Source: Paralithodes platypus
Taxonomy: Eukaryota; Arthropoda; Malacostraca; Decapoda; Lithodidae
Direction: 5' to 3'
Length of the DNA stretch: 64,000 nt
Assembly (NCBI GenBank): GCA_032716605.1
Contig: CM064505.1
Location: forward strand, 47,937,762-48,001,761
Shown: positions 1 to 10,121 of the stretch, in pieces
How the letters are laid out: the number at the start of each line of letters is the position of its first letter
Position numbering within the stretch: the stretch's first letter is position 1
The notes under the pieces: model-generated
Databases searched by the model: none
What the model was told of the DNA's origin: nothing
The model's input: only the letters and a program-made list of their open reading frames with translations
Made by a program: the position numbers and the translations under genes

Positions 1-510
1 ACTGTTCACCTCTGTGGGGTGGAAGTGGAGTGGTTGCATTGAGGCAGTTGGGAAAAATTCAAAATAAAGCTATTAGATTAATCAATAACCCTGCAATCAC
101 ACAGGACCTTCCTACATTATCCATACGAAGAAACGTTGCATCCCTTGCATTATTCTACAGATATTTTCACAGCAATTGTTCCGAGGAACTTGCTTCAATT
201 GTGCCGCCTCTCCACATCTTTCCCCGTAGAACTAGGGCAGCTGAGAGCGCCCATGAATTTACACTTTCTCCTCCACAATGCAGAACTTCTGCTTATCAGA
301 ATTAATTTATCCCCAGAGCTACTACTCTTTGGAATTCACTTCCCTCGAATTGCTTTCCACAAACTTACAATCTACAAATGTTTAAATCCAGTTGTTACAA
401 ACATTTTATGAATGGAGGATGCCTTTAGGCACATGGACCTTTTTGTTTTGTATGTGTTTTTCCTTCCTCCGTTCATTGTCTCTTAAAAAAAATATATATA
501 TATATATAAA
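1..510 (+). mobile_element. LINE 3' end (RT C-terminal remnant), cut by window edge
   Basis: This is the C-terminal end of a non-LTR retrotransposon polyprotein. One frame is open to 305 and the homology then shifts frame and ends at a TAG near 427-429. Residues such as IQNKAIRLINNP, NVASLALFYRY and LWNSLP match the C-terminal thumb region of the LINE at 40135-42905 in this window, so the two belong to the same family. A short 3' UTR follows, ending in an A-rich run and a (TA)n microsatellite at about 492-508. The 5' part lies outside the window. The frame change shows the copy is dead. The clade (Jockey/I-like versus CR1-like) is not certain from this fragment. Confidence 0.8.
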
Positions 511-1400
511 GAAGACAATAGAGGATATGTATAATAGCAAAATATAGTTTATAGTACAGCTTTATTTCCCTTATTCACTAAGTACATAATGTTGAATCAG
601 AATCACTAAACACGAGAACATAAGTGGCACAACTTAATTAAATATCTTCTAGCACGATTGTGGATCTAGATGGAGATCAGGTATACTCAATGCAACTTAA
701 AGTGAATCCTTTTCTTGAGAATCAATACACTATTCTCTTATTGAAAGATTTGTATAAACACTTAATCAGGTTACCTTAATGTTCACTATATCCCTTGACT
801 TGGATTTAATTAGCTACTAGTATTTGACGAGGTTAAAGTAAGTTACTATATTTCTTTTCTATGAATATATAATCTTATGCACTGATGTAATTCATAAGAT
901 TGAATTCAAGTTTTGTGGACTCTAAAATATTGTCACTGGTTGATATTATTTCAGAGTTCATTGAGGTGAGAATCCGCCTTATTTGTATTTAATTCCTTAT
1001 TCAAGTTAGAGAGGTATACTAAACGTATTTATCACTGGTATACAAAGAGAAGTAATCTGTTTCTATAGATTAGCTTAAATGAACACTTTGATGATTTATT
1101 TCAAATATAAGGAGTGTATGAACCATTTTCTCACTAGGCAGAAATGCCCAAAATCCGTCTTATTTGGATTTAATTCCTTATTTAAGTTAGAGAGGTGTAC
1201 TAAACGCATTTATCACTGGTACACGAATAGAAGTAATCTGTTTCTATGGATTATCTTAAATGAACACTTTGGTGATATTTATTCTGAATAAGATGTGGTA
1301 GGGACTGTTTATTTTTATCACTTTTGAACTTATTTTCTGCCTCGTCACTGGCATTGATTTAGGTATTTTCTCTAATCTTTCTTTTCTTAGAATTGTAGGA
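511..1400. other. AT-rich sequence with a tandem duplication
   Basis: No recognisable gene. A segment at about 971-1103 is repeated with moderate divergence at about 1152-1287, a period near 181 bp. Short ORFs here look incidental. Confidence 0.6.
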
Positions 1401-1807
1401 CACTAGCTGCTTGGTGTCTTCTGATTCTCCGTGGGCCGTCCAGGTTGGCCGGTCGTGTGAAGTAGGCCTACTGTTACAGATGGGTTTAAAATACAGAAGA
1501 AAAGAAAAACGTCAGGAGAAAGAGAAGAAGGAAAACAAGAACAGAAGAAAGAAGAAGGAAAGAGACAGCGGAAGGAGAAAATGAAGGAAAACAACGCGAC
1601 CCCACCCAAGACAGGAATGTCCAACATAACAACACCTACTGCGACCCTTAGGAGCGGCCGGGTCGCCACAGTAATGGAAGCATGCCCGATCACCCTGGGA
1701 AAAACAATTTGCCTTGGGGTGAAACCGTCCACAGCAAGGAGAAGGGTCATATTCTCCCAGAAGTTTTAAGAAACAAATAAATTAAAAATAAATGTATATG
1801 TATAATA
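1401..1807. other. Unrecognised segment with purine-rich stretch
   Basis: Positions 1495-1590 are almost all A and G on the plus strand. A 62-codon ORF at 1581-1769 (TPTATLRSGR, STARRRVIF) and a longer minus-strand ORF overlap it. Neither matches a family I can name. The segment ends at the TTAA MITE at 1808. Confidence 0.35.
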
Positions 1808-2252
1808 TTAACCCACTGAGCCCCAGCGACGCAGCGTTTGCGTCCACAATGTATGTAACGCTAAACCCCAGCGACTCATACATTGCGTCCTGTCTGGTCC
1901 GGTCCCAATTACTCCGGTCCTATGGCACCTAGAGGGCTCAGATTTGTATGGGAACTGTCCAAGTATCCCATGCACCCATGCCGATGGTTGAAAACTCTCA
2001 AAGTCCAACCGCATGTGCGTGAGCGCGCAAAAACATGTTTTTTGGGGGAAATTGCCTTCAATTTTTTACTCTTGTAAAATCCGTTTTCGGGGGCTCCGTA
2101 GGACCATTTTTTGAGCTTTTTGATCGGTTTTTCGTGGTTTTCCCTTCATTCCTAACCCATTCGCTATTGTTTCTGGGGAAAAAACTTTTTTCAAAACCGG
2201 CTGGTCCTTGGTGGTACATTTATTAATATTTAGCTGGTACTCAGCGGGTTAA
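1808..2252. mobile_element. piggyBac-type MITE, family I, copy a
   Basis: The element is bounded by TTAA on both sides, with imperfect terminal inverted repeats (TTAACCCACTGAGCCCC at the left, ACTCAGCGGGTTAA at the right). It contains no transposase. The same ends and internal phrases (an ACTCCGGTC...TATGG..CTAGAGG..GAGATTT-type block) occur at 50315-50977, which defines a family. TTAA target duplication with CCC-type termini is characteristic of piggyBac elements, so this is most likely a non-autonomous piggyBac derivative. Confidence 0.8.
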
Positions 2253-2847
2253 GGATATCATAATACAAATTTAAAAACATTTTGTAAAGAGTATTTATTA
2301 ATTTTAACATCTAATATGTCACAAGACAGATTCACTATGTTACCAAGATAGTGATCAGATGAAAGAAACATGTTGAAGATACGAAAGTTCTAAATCATCT
2401 CACCGAGATGCTTCTATCTTTTAAAGAAATAATAAACACGTATGTACACATCTTCTCAACTATTACCATTATTCTATTTTATAAACAAACCACATGTCCT
2501 TCCTTCCTACTTTGGAGAGTCGCGGGCCAACGAACCTTTGCCCCACAGATAACAAAAGTGACCACCAAGGGTACCAACAGAAGTTCACCAGCCAGGACCA
2601 ATATAAATTCTGTAGATCTGTTTCTTATATAGTTTTCCATTTAGAAACTATCAGTATTACCTTTATTAACTAACTCCAGCGTGACCAGCTATCTATGTTA
2701 CCCATATTAACCGCTGTAGGCCCTTGTCTGCAAATCTACAACTTCACAACCATGAGGCTACCAGACGCGTGACACGGCTGACCCCCAGTAGGCTATTGCC
2801 AATTCAGCCTCCACGCATGAGAATCCTACAACTCCTATAAACATGTT
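2253..2847. other. Non-coding sequence, nothing recognised
   Basis: I see no domain-bearing ORF, no RNA gene and no clear repeat. The right edge is the 11-bp target duplication (ATAAACATGTT, 2837-2847) of the next element. Confidence 0.5.
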
Positions 2848-3404
2848 GTTGTTGTTGTTGTTGTTCCCCAGGCTGTCTGGCCGAACAGCCCCAAGGTCTC
2901 GAGCAAGGCCAAGGCCATAAACGAGCGCCCCCACAAAATCCTCCCTGCTTACCACTAACAAAGCCCGGGTGACCGAAGCCACTCCAAGGCAGGGAGCTGA
3001 GGAGGGTGCGGAAATGTCCGGGAAACCAAAGCCCCACCCAAGGCCCTGTGCCCCTCAGCAATTATGAAGGGAAAGTTGAGAGGTAAGGGAAAAATGTGAC
3101 ACTTTGGCTCCCAATCTGCCAACTTCTAGGTTGGCAGTAGGGAGGTCAATCCACGGAAAAGACGCCGCCACTTGAGATCTAGAAGATATATAAGTAAAAG
3201 GAACAGTCAGAGTAAGCTATGGGTATGGCAGAGATCGCTCAGTTCTCATTCGGATAGACCAGCCCATCACCACATGACTAGAACCCAATCCTCTCAGCAT
3301 CAGCTAGGAAAGGCCCTAGAAAGCCACCTTTGGCGGGGGGATAGCTCCCCTATTTCAACTCCTTTCGGGGTTGGGCACCCGCCTTTCGGGGTTGTGCACC
3401 CGCC
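2848..3404 (-). mobile_element. Short non-autonomous LINE derivative with (AAC)n tail
   Basis: The insert is flanked by an 11-bp target duplication, ATAAACATGTT, at 2837-2847 and 3405-3415. Read on the minus strand, about 230 bp of unplaced sequence (including a 21-bp tandem repeat, 3361-3403) is followed from about 3171 by sequence like the 5' UTR of the LINE at 3718-8946 (GTGGCGGCGTC, GGGAGCCAAA). The last 80 bp match that LINE's 3' end (GGGGCTGTTCGGCCAG), and the element ends in an (AAC)n tail. No ORF connects the two parts. It therefore looks like an internally deleted passenger mobilised by the LINE's machinery. Confidence 0.7.
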
Positions 3405-3415
3405 ATAAACATGTT

Positions 3416-3708
3416 ATTTTGTATACCTAAAGCCTAGAAACTATCAATGTTAACTCTACCAAGAAAACCTAATATCATCAGCTATTTCTATGATTAATAT
3501 TCAAGACAACAGGCCTTGTCTGAAAAGTATAAAAAACGTAGGCGAGCGAGGCTAGCGATACAAGCACCCTTCTGTTGACCCCAGGGTTGCCAACATAACC
3601 CCATGCCCGGCCGGCATTTACTTATGTACAAAATGTATATTCTCTATAATTATACAACTAAATAATTATCAGTATTCACTCTAAAAAGAAAAGCTAACCT
3701 TCTCCTAT
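3416..3708. other. AT-rich spacer
   Basis: No gene or repeat recognised. The right end is the AACTCTGCC target duplication of the LINE. Confidence 0.5.
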
Positions 3709-3745
3709 AACTCTGCCTAGGTCCTGATGTGGCGGCGTCTACGCC

Positions 3746-5512
3746 GTGGGACCACCTCCCGGAGCTGCCAACCGCGGATGGCTGCCGAAACTTCACGGTC
3801 GGAGACGACAGCCGGCTGCCGGCTGCGGGGAGCAGTCTTTGGGAGCCAAACCGTCACACCTATCCCCTGCCCCCTCCCTGGGGGCACGGGTCCTTGGAGC
3901 GGCTTCGGTCGCGCCGGGCAATTTCCACACCTCTCACACCACACACACACATTACACAATTTTTCCTACACCGAGAAATGACTCTCCGGCTGTCATTTCT
4001 CGAAGACTTTTTCTAGCCGGAGACATTGAGAGCAACCCAGGACCCACCTACACATACCGGTACATATGTCCAACTTGCTCAAAACCCATCACTTTGAGTC
4101 GCCACACTAAGGGTTCAGTTTCCTGCAATTCATGTGGGAACTGGACTCATTTCACCTGCACAACACTTGCCTCCAAGAAACACTACACAAACACCTGGAC
4201 CTGTTCCTCATGCCCCTCCCTCTCCCAGTCAAATCCCTCCCCTAAAACCCGTCCACCTCTCCTCCCCAACCCACCTAACCTTCCCATACCATCCACATCC
4301 TCAACTCAACACACCACACCCCAACCTAATCCATTCTCACCCTCATCTCCTTCACCCCAATCCCCACCCCCACCACCACCTCACCCATCCCAACCCTACC
4401 CACCCTCACCCCCACCCCATCCTCGTGCAGCAGCACCCAACATACATCGTGCACATAACATTAACATTCTCCAATTAAACATAGATGTCATCAACACAAA
4501 GAAACACAAACTCTCACACTTCATCAAACAACACAACATACACATTGCCATCTTACAAGAAACAAAACTCCGCACAACACAAAAAACACCTACATTTCAT
4601 GATTTCACCACCATTAGACAAGACCGGACCGTCGGCGGCGGCGGTGGACTCATCACCCTGGTACACAAAGAAATATCATACATAGTCACCAGTGTACATA
4701 CCAAATCCCTCCTCCCCCCAAATGATAACACAACAGAAATACAATCAATTAAAATATGCACTGGCAACAACTCCAACATAACCATCATAAACACATACAT
4801 CCCTCCCCAAACATCCCCTACAGTACCAAATTAATACAGACCACAATTACAACAGATCACAAACACCCCACACATCATCCTGGGTGGTGACTTCAACGCA
4901 AAGACGTCGGCCTGGTTTGTCGACAACCCCGACACAGACAGAGGGCTGGAACTTCAACACCAAACAGATAACCTTATCATCCTTAATGACATCCATCAAC
5001 ATACCCATATTCCCGACCAAGGCCTTTATAACCCATCATCCCCAGACATCACCTTCTGCTGCCCATAACTCGCCCCCACAACATCCTGGAGGGTGGTTAG
5101 AACCTTAGGCTCTGACCACCTTCCGATCATTATCACCACCAAAACCAGACTCACCCCAGCTAGCCACAAACATACTTACACCAACTATAAAAGAGCTAAC
5201 TGGGAAGCATTCACAAATGAGACAAAACAACACTTCACAACTCTAAACAGCATACCCATCACAAACATCAACAATGCTGTACACATACTCAATAAAACTA
5301 TCCAAAACGCTGACAAGAAACACATTCCAAGAGGTAACAGAAAAAGACACAACCCCAACTTCACACCAGAAATTCGAAACCTCATCAGACAACGCGACAT
5401 ACTGAAACACTATCCCCAGCACCCCACACACAAGACATCAAGCAACAAATCCAAGCACTCAACACCCAGACTAACAACAAAATACAAGAACAACAAAACT
5501 AAATTGGAATAA
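3746..5512 (+). pseudogene. LINE ORF: 2A-like peptide, PHD-like finger, endonuclease
   Basis: From the ATG at 3746, residues 93-100 read DIESNPGP (4022-4045), preceded by LFLAG: the 2A ribosome-skipping motif, with the break expected between G99 and P100. Next comes a Cys/His cluster from about residue 108 (C-x2-C, C-x2-C, H-x2-C, C-x2-C), PHD-like. A proline-rich linker leads into an AP-type endonuclease (ILQLNIDV, ILQETKLR, GGGGGLITLV). In-frame TAA codons at 4832 and about 5066 interrupt it, but the same frame carries the later endonuclease motifs GGDFNAK and SDHLPI. A frameshift follows near 5500. The start is uncertain because the upstream frame is GC-rich UTR-like sequence. Confidence 0.8.
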
Positions 5513-6691
5513 CTTCCTACAAACACTTGATCACAAAACAAACCCCAAAAAACTTTACAAAACACTAAACAGCATCACACTTTCCAACAGCAACACAACA
5601 CAATCACATGCCGCAATCACAACAACAGACTCTACTCCTTCATGTAAACAACAAGCAAACACTCTCATCAATCACTTCTCACGTGTCAGCCACCTAAAAC
5701 CCCACAAAGACGACTGACGTGTCATCCGACGTAAGAGACAATTCCCCACAGACCCTGACTATACACCCTTCACCAATCACCAGACAAAGCACATCATCAA
5801 CAATCTCGAGCACTCACCCGCCTATGGCCTAGACAACATAAGCAACATACACCTCAGACACCTGGGACCACAAGGCATACAAGCACTCACTAACATATCA
5901 AACTACAGTTATTCACACAACACAATACCAGACATCTGGAAGCATGGTATCATCATTACATTCCCCAAACCCAACAAAGACCCCACGCTACCCTCCTCAC
6001 ACTCCTTTGCACCCCCTCCAAAGTCATGGAACGCCTTGTACTACAACTAATTACACCCGACCTACCCCTAGCTCCAACACAACATGGCTTCAGGCCACTG
6101 CACTCCACAAACACTCTTCTCACAGACCTTACACAAAGAGCTTTTGACGGCATCAACTCAGCTAGACCACCACACAGATCACTACTAGCCACACTCGACA
6201 TTAGTAAAGCCTTCGATGCCATCCCCCGCCACAACCTAACAAATAAAATCTACAACACAAACATGCACAACAATACAAAAAGGTGGCTAGCCAACTTCCT
6301 AGCAGGCAGATGTGCACACGTATCTTTTGCCGGTCAGTCATCTAGCATCAGAAACTTTCCAAACGGAGTCCCACAAGGATCCGTCCTATCGCCCGCACTC
6401 TTCAATCTGTACATTCACGACATAACTATACCCAATACACCCCAAATAAACTTAGCCTCCTATGCAGATGACATGACACTCACATGCACACACCATGACC
6501 CAAACAGAGCAACAGATCTCCTTCAACCTTATCTCAACACACTACATGGCTGGTGCACTACAAACAGACTTAATCTAGCCCCAGCCAAATCCACCGCAAC
6601 CCTGCTCACAAGCTGGACAGGAGAATACGAATACATCCCTCAACTCACCATAAACAACACACCCCTAACACATACACACTACCCCAAAATC
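5513..6691 (+). pseudogene. LINE reverse transcriptase, first part
   Basis: After a frameshift near 5500 the linker and early RT region (SPAYGLDNISN, IITFPKPNKD) lead, after another shift near 6010, into an open RT frame at 6026-6700. Motifs seen are QHGFRPLHST, LDISKAFDAIP (motif A), GVPQGSVLSP (motif B) and ASYADDMTL (motif C, catalytic YADD). The frame is cut after PKIL by the miniature LTR element, and the palm/thumb continues beyond it at 8044. Confidence 0.85.
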
Positions 6692-6695
6692 CTAG

Positions 6696-8043
6696 TGTAA
6701 AGTCAGTGAAAATAGGTTAGTCTAAACAAAATCGGATGCGGAAATACCTTGAGTCGACCAGGCCAAGTAGGATATCTCTATTGGTCTAACTGGTATAGTG
6801 TCTGCCTCACAACCCAAGGTATGAGAGTTCAAGGGCTTGATATTTTCGGGAGGCTATTCCCGCATCTAACGAAGTTTAGGTGTGCTGGTAAAATTGTTCA
6901 GATGGTTGAGAGTAAGATCGGAGCTCCATAAATCCTCTTTCGGGTATTGTGTAAAAAACAATTCCTACAGGACAAGGAAGGGGATAGGAGAGTACAGGGG
7001 GTGTAGTGAGAACTCGCTTGGGTTGGGTTGTGGAGTTGCCGGCCGCTCAAGCGAGTTGCCAACTGAGCCGTTAGTGTGTCTGTGTAGCACACGGTGCGTG
7101 TGTGCACCGCTCAGTGAAGTTGACTCACCATTCCCGTTCGCCTCTCTGACGGACTCCAGGTCGTTTCGGCTCAGGCTTGTTCCTCTCTGTTCAGAGCCTT
7201 CGCTTCCCGGAAGGTGAAGTAGTGTAAAGTCAGTGAAAATAGGTTAGCCTACACAAAATCGGATGCAGAAATACCTTGAGCGGACCAGGCCAAGTGGGAT
7301 ATCTCTATTGGTCTAACTGGTATAGTGTCTGCCTCACAACCCAAGGCATGAGAGTTGAAGCCCCCACCAGGGCTTGATATTTTCGGGAGGCTATTCCCAC
7401 ATCTAACGAAGTTTAGGTGTGCTGGTAAAATTGTTCAGATGGTTGAGAGTAAGATCGGAGCTCCATAAATCGTCTTTCGGGTATTGTGTAAAAAACAATT
7501 CCTACAGGACAAGGAAGGGGATAGGAGAGTACAGGGGGTGTAGTGAGAACTCGCTTGGGTTGGGTTGTGGAGTTGCCGGCCGCTCAAGCGAGTTGCCAAC
7601 TGGGCCATTAGTGTGTCTGTGTAGGACACGGTGCGTGTGTGCACCGCTCAGTGAAGTTGACTCACCATTCCCGTTCGCCTCTCTGACGGACTCCAGGTCG
7701 TTTCGGCTCAGGCTTGTTCCTCTCTGTTCAGAGCCTTCGCTTCCCGGAAGGTGAAGTAGTGTAAAGTCAGTGAAAATAGGTTAGCCTACACAAAATCGGA
7801 TGCGGAAATACCTTGAGCCGACCAGGCCAAGTGGGATATCTCTATTGGTCTAACTGGTATAGTGTCTGCCTCACAACCCAAGGGTCGAGAGTTCAAGCCC
7901 CCACCAGGGCTTGATATTTTCGGGAGGCTATTCCCGCATCTAACGAAGTTTAGGTGTGCTGGTAAAATTGTTCAGATGGTTGAGAGTAAGATCGGAGCTC
8001 CATAAATCCTCTTTCGGGTATGGTGTAAAAACCAATTCCTACA
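6696..8043 (+). mobile_element. TRIM-like miniature LTR element, LTR-int-LTR-int-LTR
   Basis: The insert begins TGTAAAGTCAG and ends CCTACA, and is flanked by the 4-bp duplication CTAG (6692-6695 and 8044-8047). It comprises three direct repeats, 6696-6969, 7223-7506 and 7760-8043 (284 bp when complete), separated by two internal regions of about 253 bp. These have no coding capacity beyond short ORFs. The internal region ends in a purine-rich GGAAGGTGAAGTAG just before each downstream repeat, as a polypurine tract would. I see no obvious primer-binding site. TG...CA ends, direct terminal repeats, a 4-bp duplication and very small size define a terminal-repeat retrotransposon in miniature. 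The double structure suggests tandem recombination. Confidence 0.85.
7831..7906 (+). promoter_or_regulatory. tRNA-like Pol III promoter module inside the LTR
   Basis: About 76 nt begin GTGGG and end CCCAC-CA, so the ends can pair. An A-box-like TATCTCTATTGG lies near the start and a good B box, AGTTCAAGCCC, near the end, at tRNA-like spacing. A CTCACAA loop-like segment sits where a Val(CAC) anticodon loop would be, though the anticodon stem is poor. Equivalent copies lie in the LTRs at 7223-7506 and, inverted, 11533-11815 and 12066-12349. The first LTR copy lacks about 10 nt after the B box. This is a tRNA relic rather than a working tRNA gene. Confidence 0.65.
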
Positions 8044-8928
8044 CTAGGAGTAACATATAATACTCATATGACATTCAAACAGCACACCACAAACACGAAA
8101 AAGAAACTGACACCCAGACTTAACGCCCTCAGGTCATTTGCTCACACCAAATTTGAACACAACAAAGAAACCACCACCACAGTTTATAAACAATACATAA
8201 GATCAGTGATGGAATACGCAAGCCCAGCCTGGGCTTCTAACATAGCTGAAACACATCATAAGACCTTACAGACTATTCCAAACAAAGCCCTAAAAATCAT
8301 TACAGGCTGCACAGCTACTACACCCACAGATCACCTACATCAAGAAACCAAAATCCTCAAAGTCAAAGACCATCTGGACATGAGAGGCACTCAATTCCTG
8401 GCAGCAGCCTCCACGAACCAAAACCACCCACTACACTACATGGCAACACACCCACAGACACCAAGAAATATCAAAACAACACCCAGCACACGGTATCACA
8501 CACAAATACTGTCCTCTCTCCCTCCCTGCCCACCCCAAACCAACTTCCAGAAGCACATCCATACTCATATCTCTCGCCGATCCATCCACTCCCTCAGACA
8601 ACACGCAGCTGCAAGCACGACCTCCCGAAATCCATCCTTCCGAATCCTCCTTTCCTCGCGAGGACAGAGTCCACCTGGCCAGGCTGAGATGCGGACACCA
8701 TCCAGCTCTTCTGAGCTATCAGAAGAGACTGGATGACTCCGTCGTCGACACCTGCCCGGGATGTAACACAGCACCCCATACCATCAAACACATCATAGAA
8801 GACTGCATTTCACACAACCACTTTCGCCAACAACATAATCTACACTCAATGAGAGCTCTGTGGGAAAGCCCAATCGTGGCCATGGCCTTCCTCAGGGACT
8901 CGGGGCTGTTCGGCCAGGCAGCTTAGGG
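8044..8928 (+). pseudogene. LINE RT C-terminal part and zinc knuckle
   Basis: The RT frame resumes immediately after the CTAG duplication (GVTYNTHMTF). It contains the thumb region (YIRSVMEYASPAWAS, KALKIITGC) to about 8650, then shifts frame. In the new frame VHLARLRCGHHPALL precedes a C-terminal C-x2-C...H...C knuckle (CPGCNTAPHTIKHIIEDC), typical of several I/Jockey-group LINEs. The frame ends GLFGQAA-stop near 8926, just before the (AAC)n tail. Confidence 0.8.
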
Positions 8929-8955
8929 AACAACAACAACAACAACAACTCTGCC

Positions 8956-10121
8956 CAATATTACCAGTGCCAGACTCTTGTAGAAACAAATAAAATTCCA
9001 CGACGCAGAGGAAGCCTCACGTACAATACCCCCTTGAACTCTCACGCTCAGAGGTCACCTAAAAACATTCTCGAAACTCTGCACAAAAGTTCAAATATAT
9101 CCATTCCCCCTTAGTTCTCACAGTAACCTATAAAGACAAATAAAACCTTGACTTGCCTAGCATCTGACCATCATATTATCTTGATATACTCTTCAAGTAT
9201 ATATAGTAGAGTAGTATCATAAAGTACATGAGATTCACCTCACCTAGGAAAAGAAGGACTTCTTGTCCTACTAGAAAGTACATACGCACGCCCTTACTAT
9301 CCTTCCACAGACGATGTATGGTACCCTCCAGTAGTGGTGCATATTAGGCCAAGGAAGTCTGAAGGAAATCAAGTAACTCTAAGGTTTCTCAATTGTTGGC
9401 ACCCTGCTTTGATAAATATTATTTTTACCCTTCCTAACAGTCTGGATGTATGGCACCCCAAAGTCCTTATACTGCCTGTGAATAAGAAATCCTAGTATAG
9501 GATCTTTGTTAATTGTGGCAACCCAATCATTTAATATAGAGACCTCTAGTAGGCTGTATCTTCAATATTAAAGTCTGAAGTGTGTAGGCACCCCTCCACT
9601 TATATTTTAATATTATAAGTACGGCAATTGTGACCTAATTCTAAGTAACTTTATTATTTCTGGCACCACAGGGATTAATATAGTTATCTTCTCTAGGTTA
9701 TATTTCTTTAAAGTTAAAAGTTGAAAGACAACCAAATTAACCCCCTTTTCCCTACCCGTTCGATTGGCACTCCCCTCAACTGCCCCTTTTCCTTCCACCA
9801 TCCCTTCCTCCACAAATAAACACCACAAAACACCTACCTCATCAACAACAAATACGCCAACTAACACTCCCCCCAACTCACCTCCTCACTACCCCAACCA
9901 AAACCGACCCCAATACAGGACCTCATCCAGTGAATCAAGCCCCGAAATCATAAATCGCCCCCCCCCCCCCCATACGAACTGCATCAGGACGTTTAGTCAC
10001 CCGACCTGTCCGATTTTCTCCTATCCACGAAACTAACACAAGTAAACCCACAACATCTCCAACAATCCACACACCTATACTAAGAATCGCCCCTATTCAA
10101 CCCCCACCAACCCCGGCCTCA
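8956..10121. other. Non-coding stretch; C-rich right half
   Basis: No domain is recognised. Between 9399 and 9665 the motif GGCACC/GGCAAC recurs five times at 51-74 bp intervals. From about 9720 the plus strand is C-rich and encodes a low-complexity Pro/Thr/Ser ORF (9764-10036) with a (C)n run near 9960. This might be the linker of a degraded LINE ORF1. Confidence 0.4.

Larger units (their letters stand above)
3718..8946 (+). mobile_element. Full-length LINE with 9-bp target duplication
   Basis: AACTCTGCC at 3709-3717 and 8947-8955 brackets the element, which runs from a GC-rich 5' UTR to an (AAC)n tail. The order is 5' UTR, 2A-like peptide, PHD-like finger, proline-rich linker, AP endonuclease, RT and a C-terminal zinc knuckle. 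The coding strand is rich in A and C and poor in G. A miniature LTR element occupies 6696-8043. The architecture resembles I/Jockey-group LINEs; I cannot name the clade with certainty. Confidence 0.85.

Noticed and set aside
2300..2640. Host coding exon
   Set aside because: The 74-codon ORF at 2408-2632 has no domain, no coding-like composition and no splice context that I can support.
7831..7906. Functional tRNA-Val gene
   Set aside because: The anticodon stem and T stem do not pair properly, and the block recurs inside LTRs, so it is a tRNA-derived module rather than a gene.
8934..8950. Poly-Asn protein ORF
   Set aside because: It is translation of the LINE's (AAC)n tail; likewise the Asn run at about 25321 is the (AAT)n tail of the L2-like LINE.
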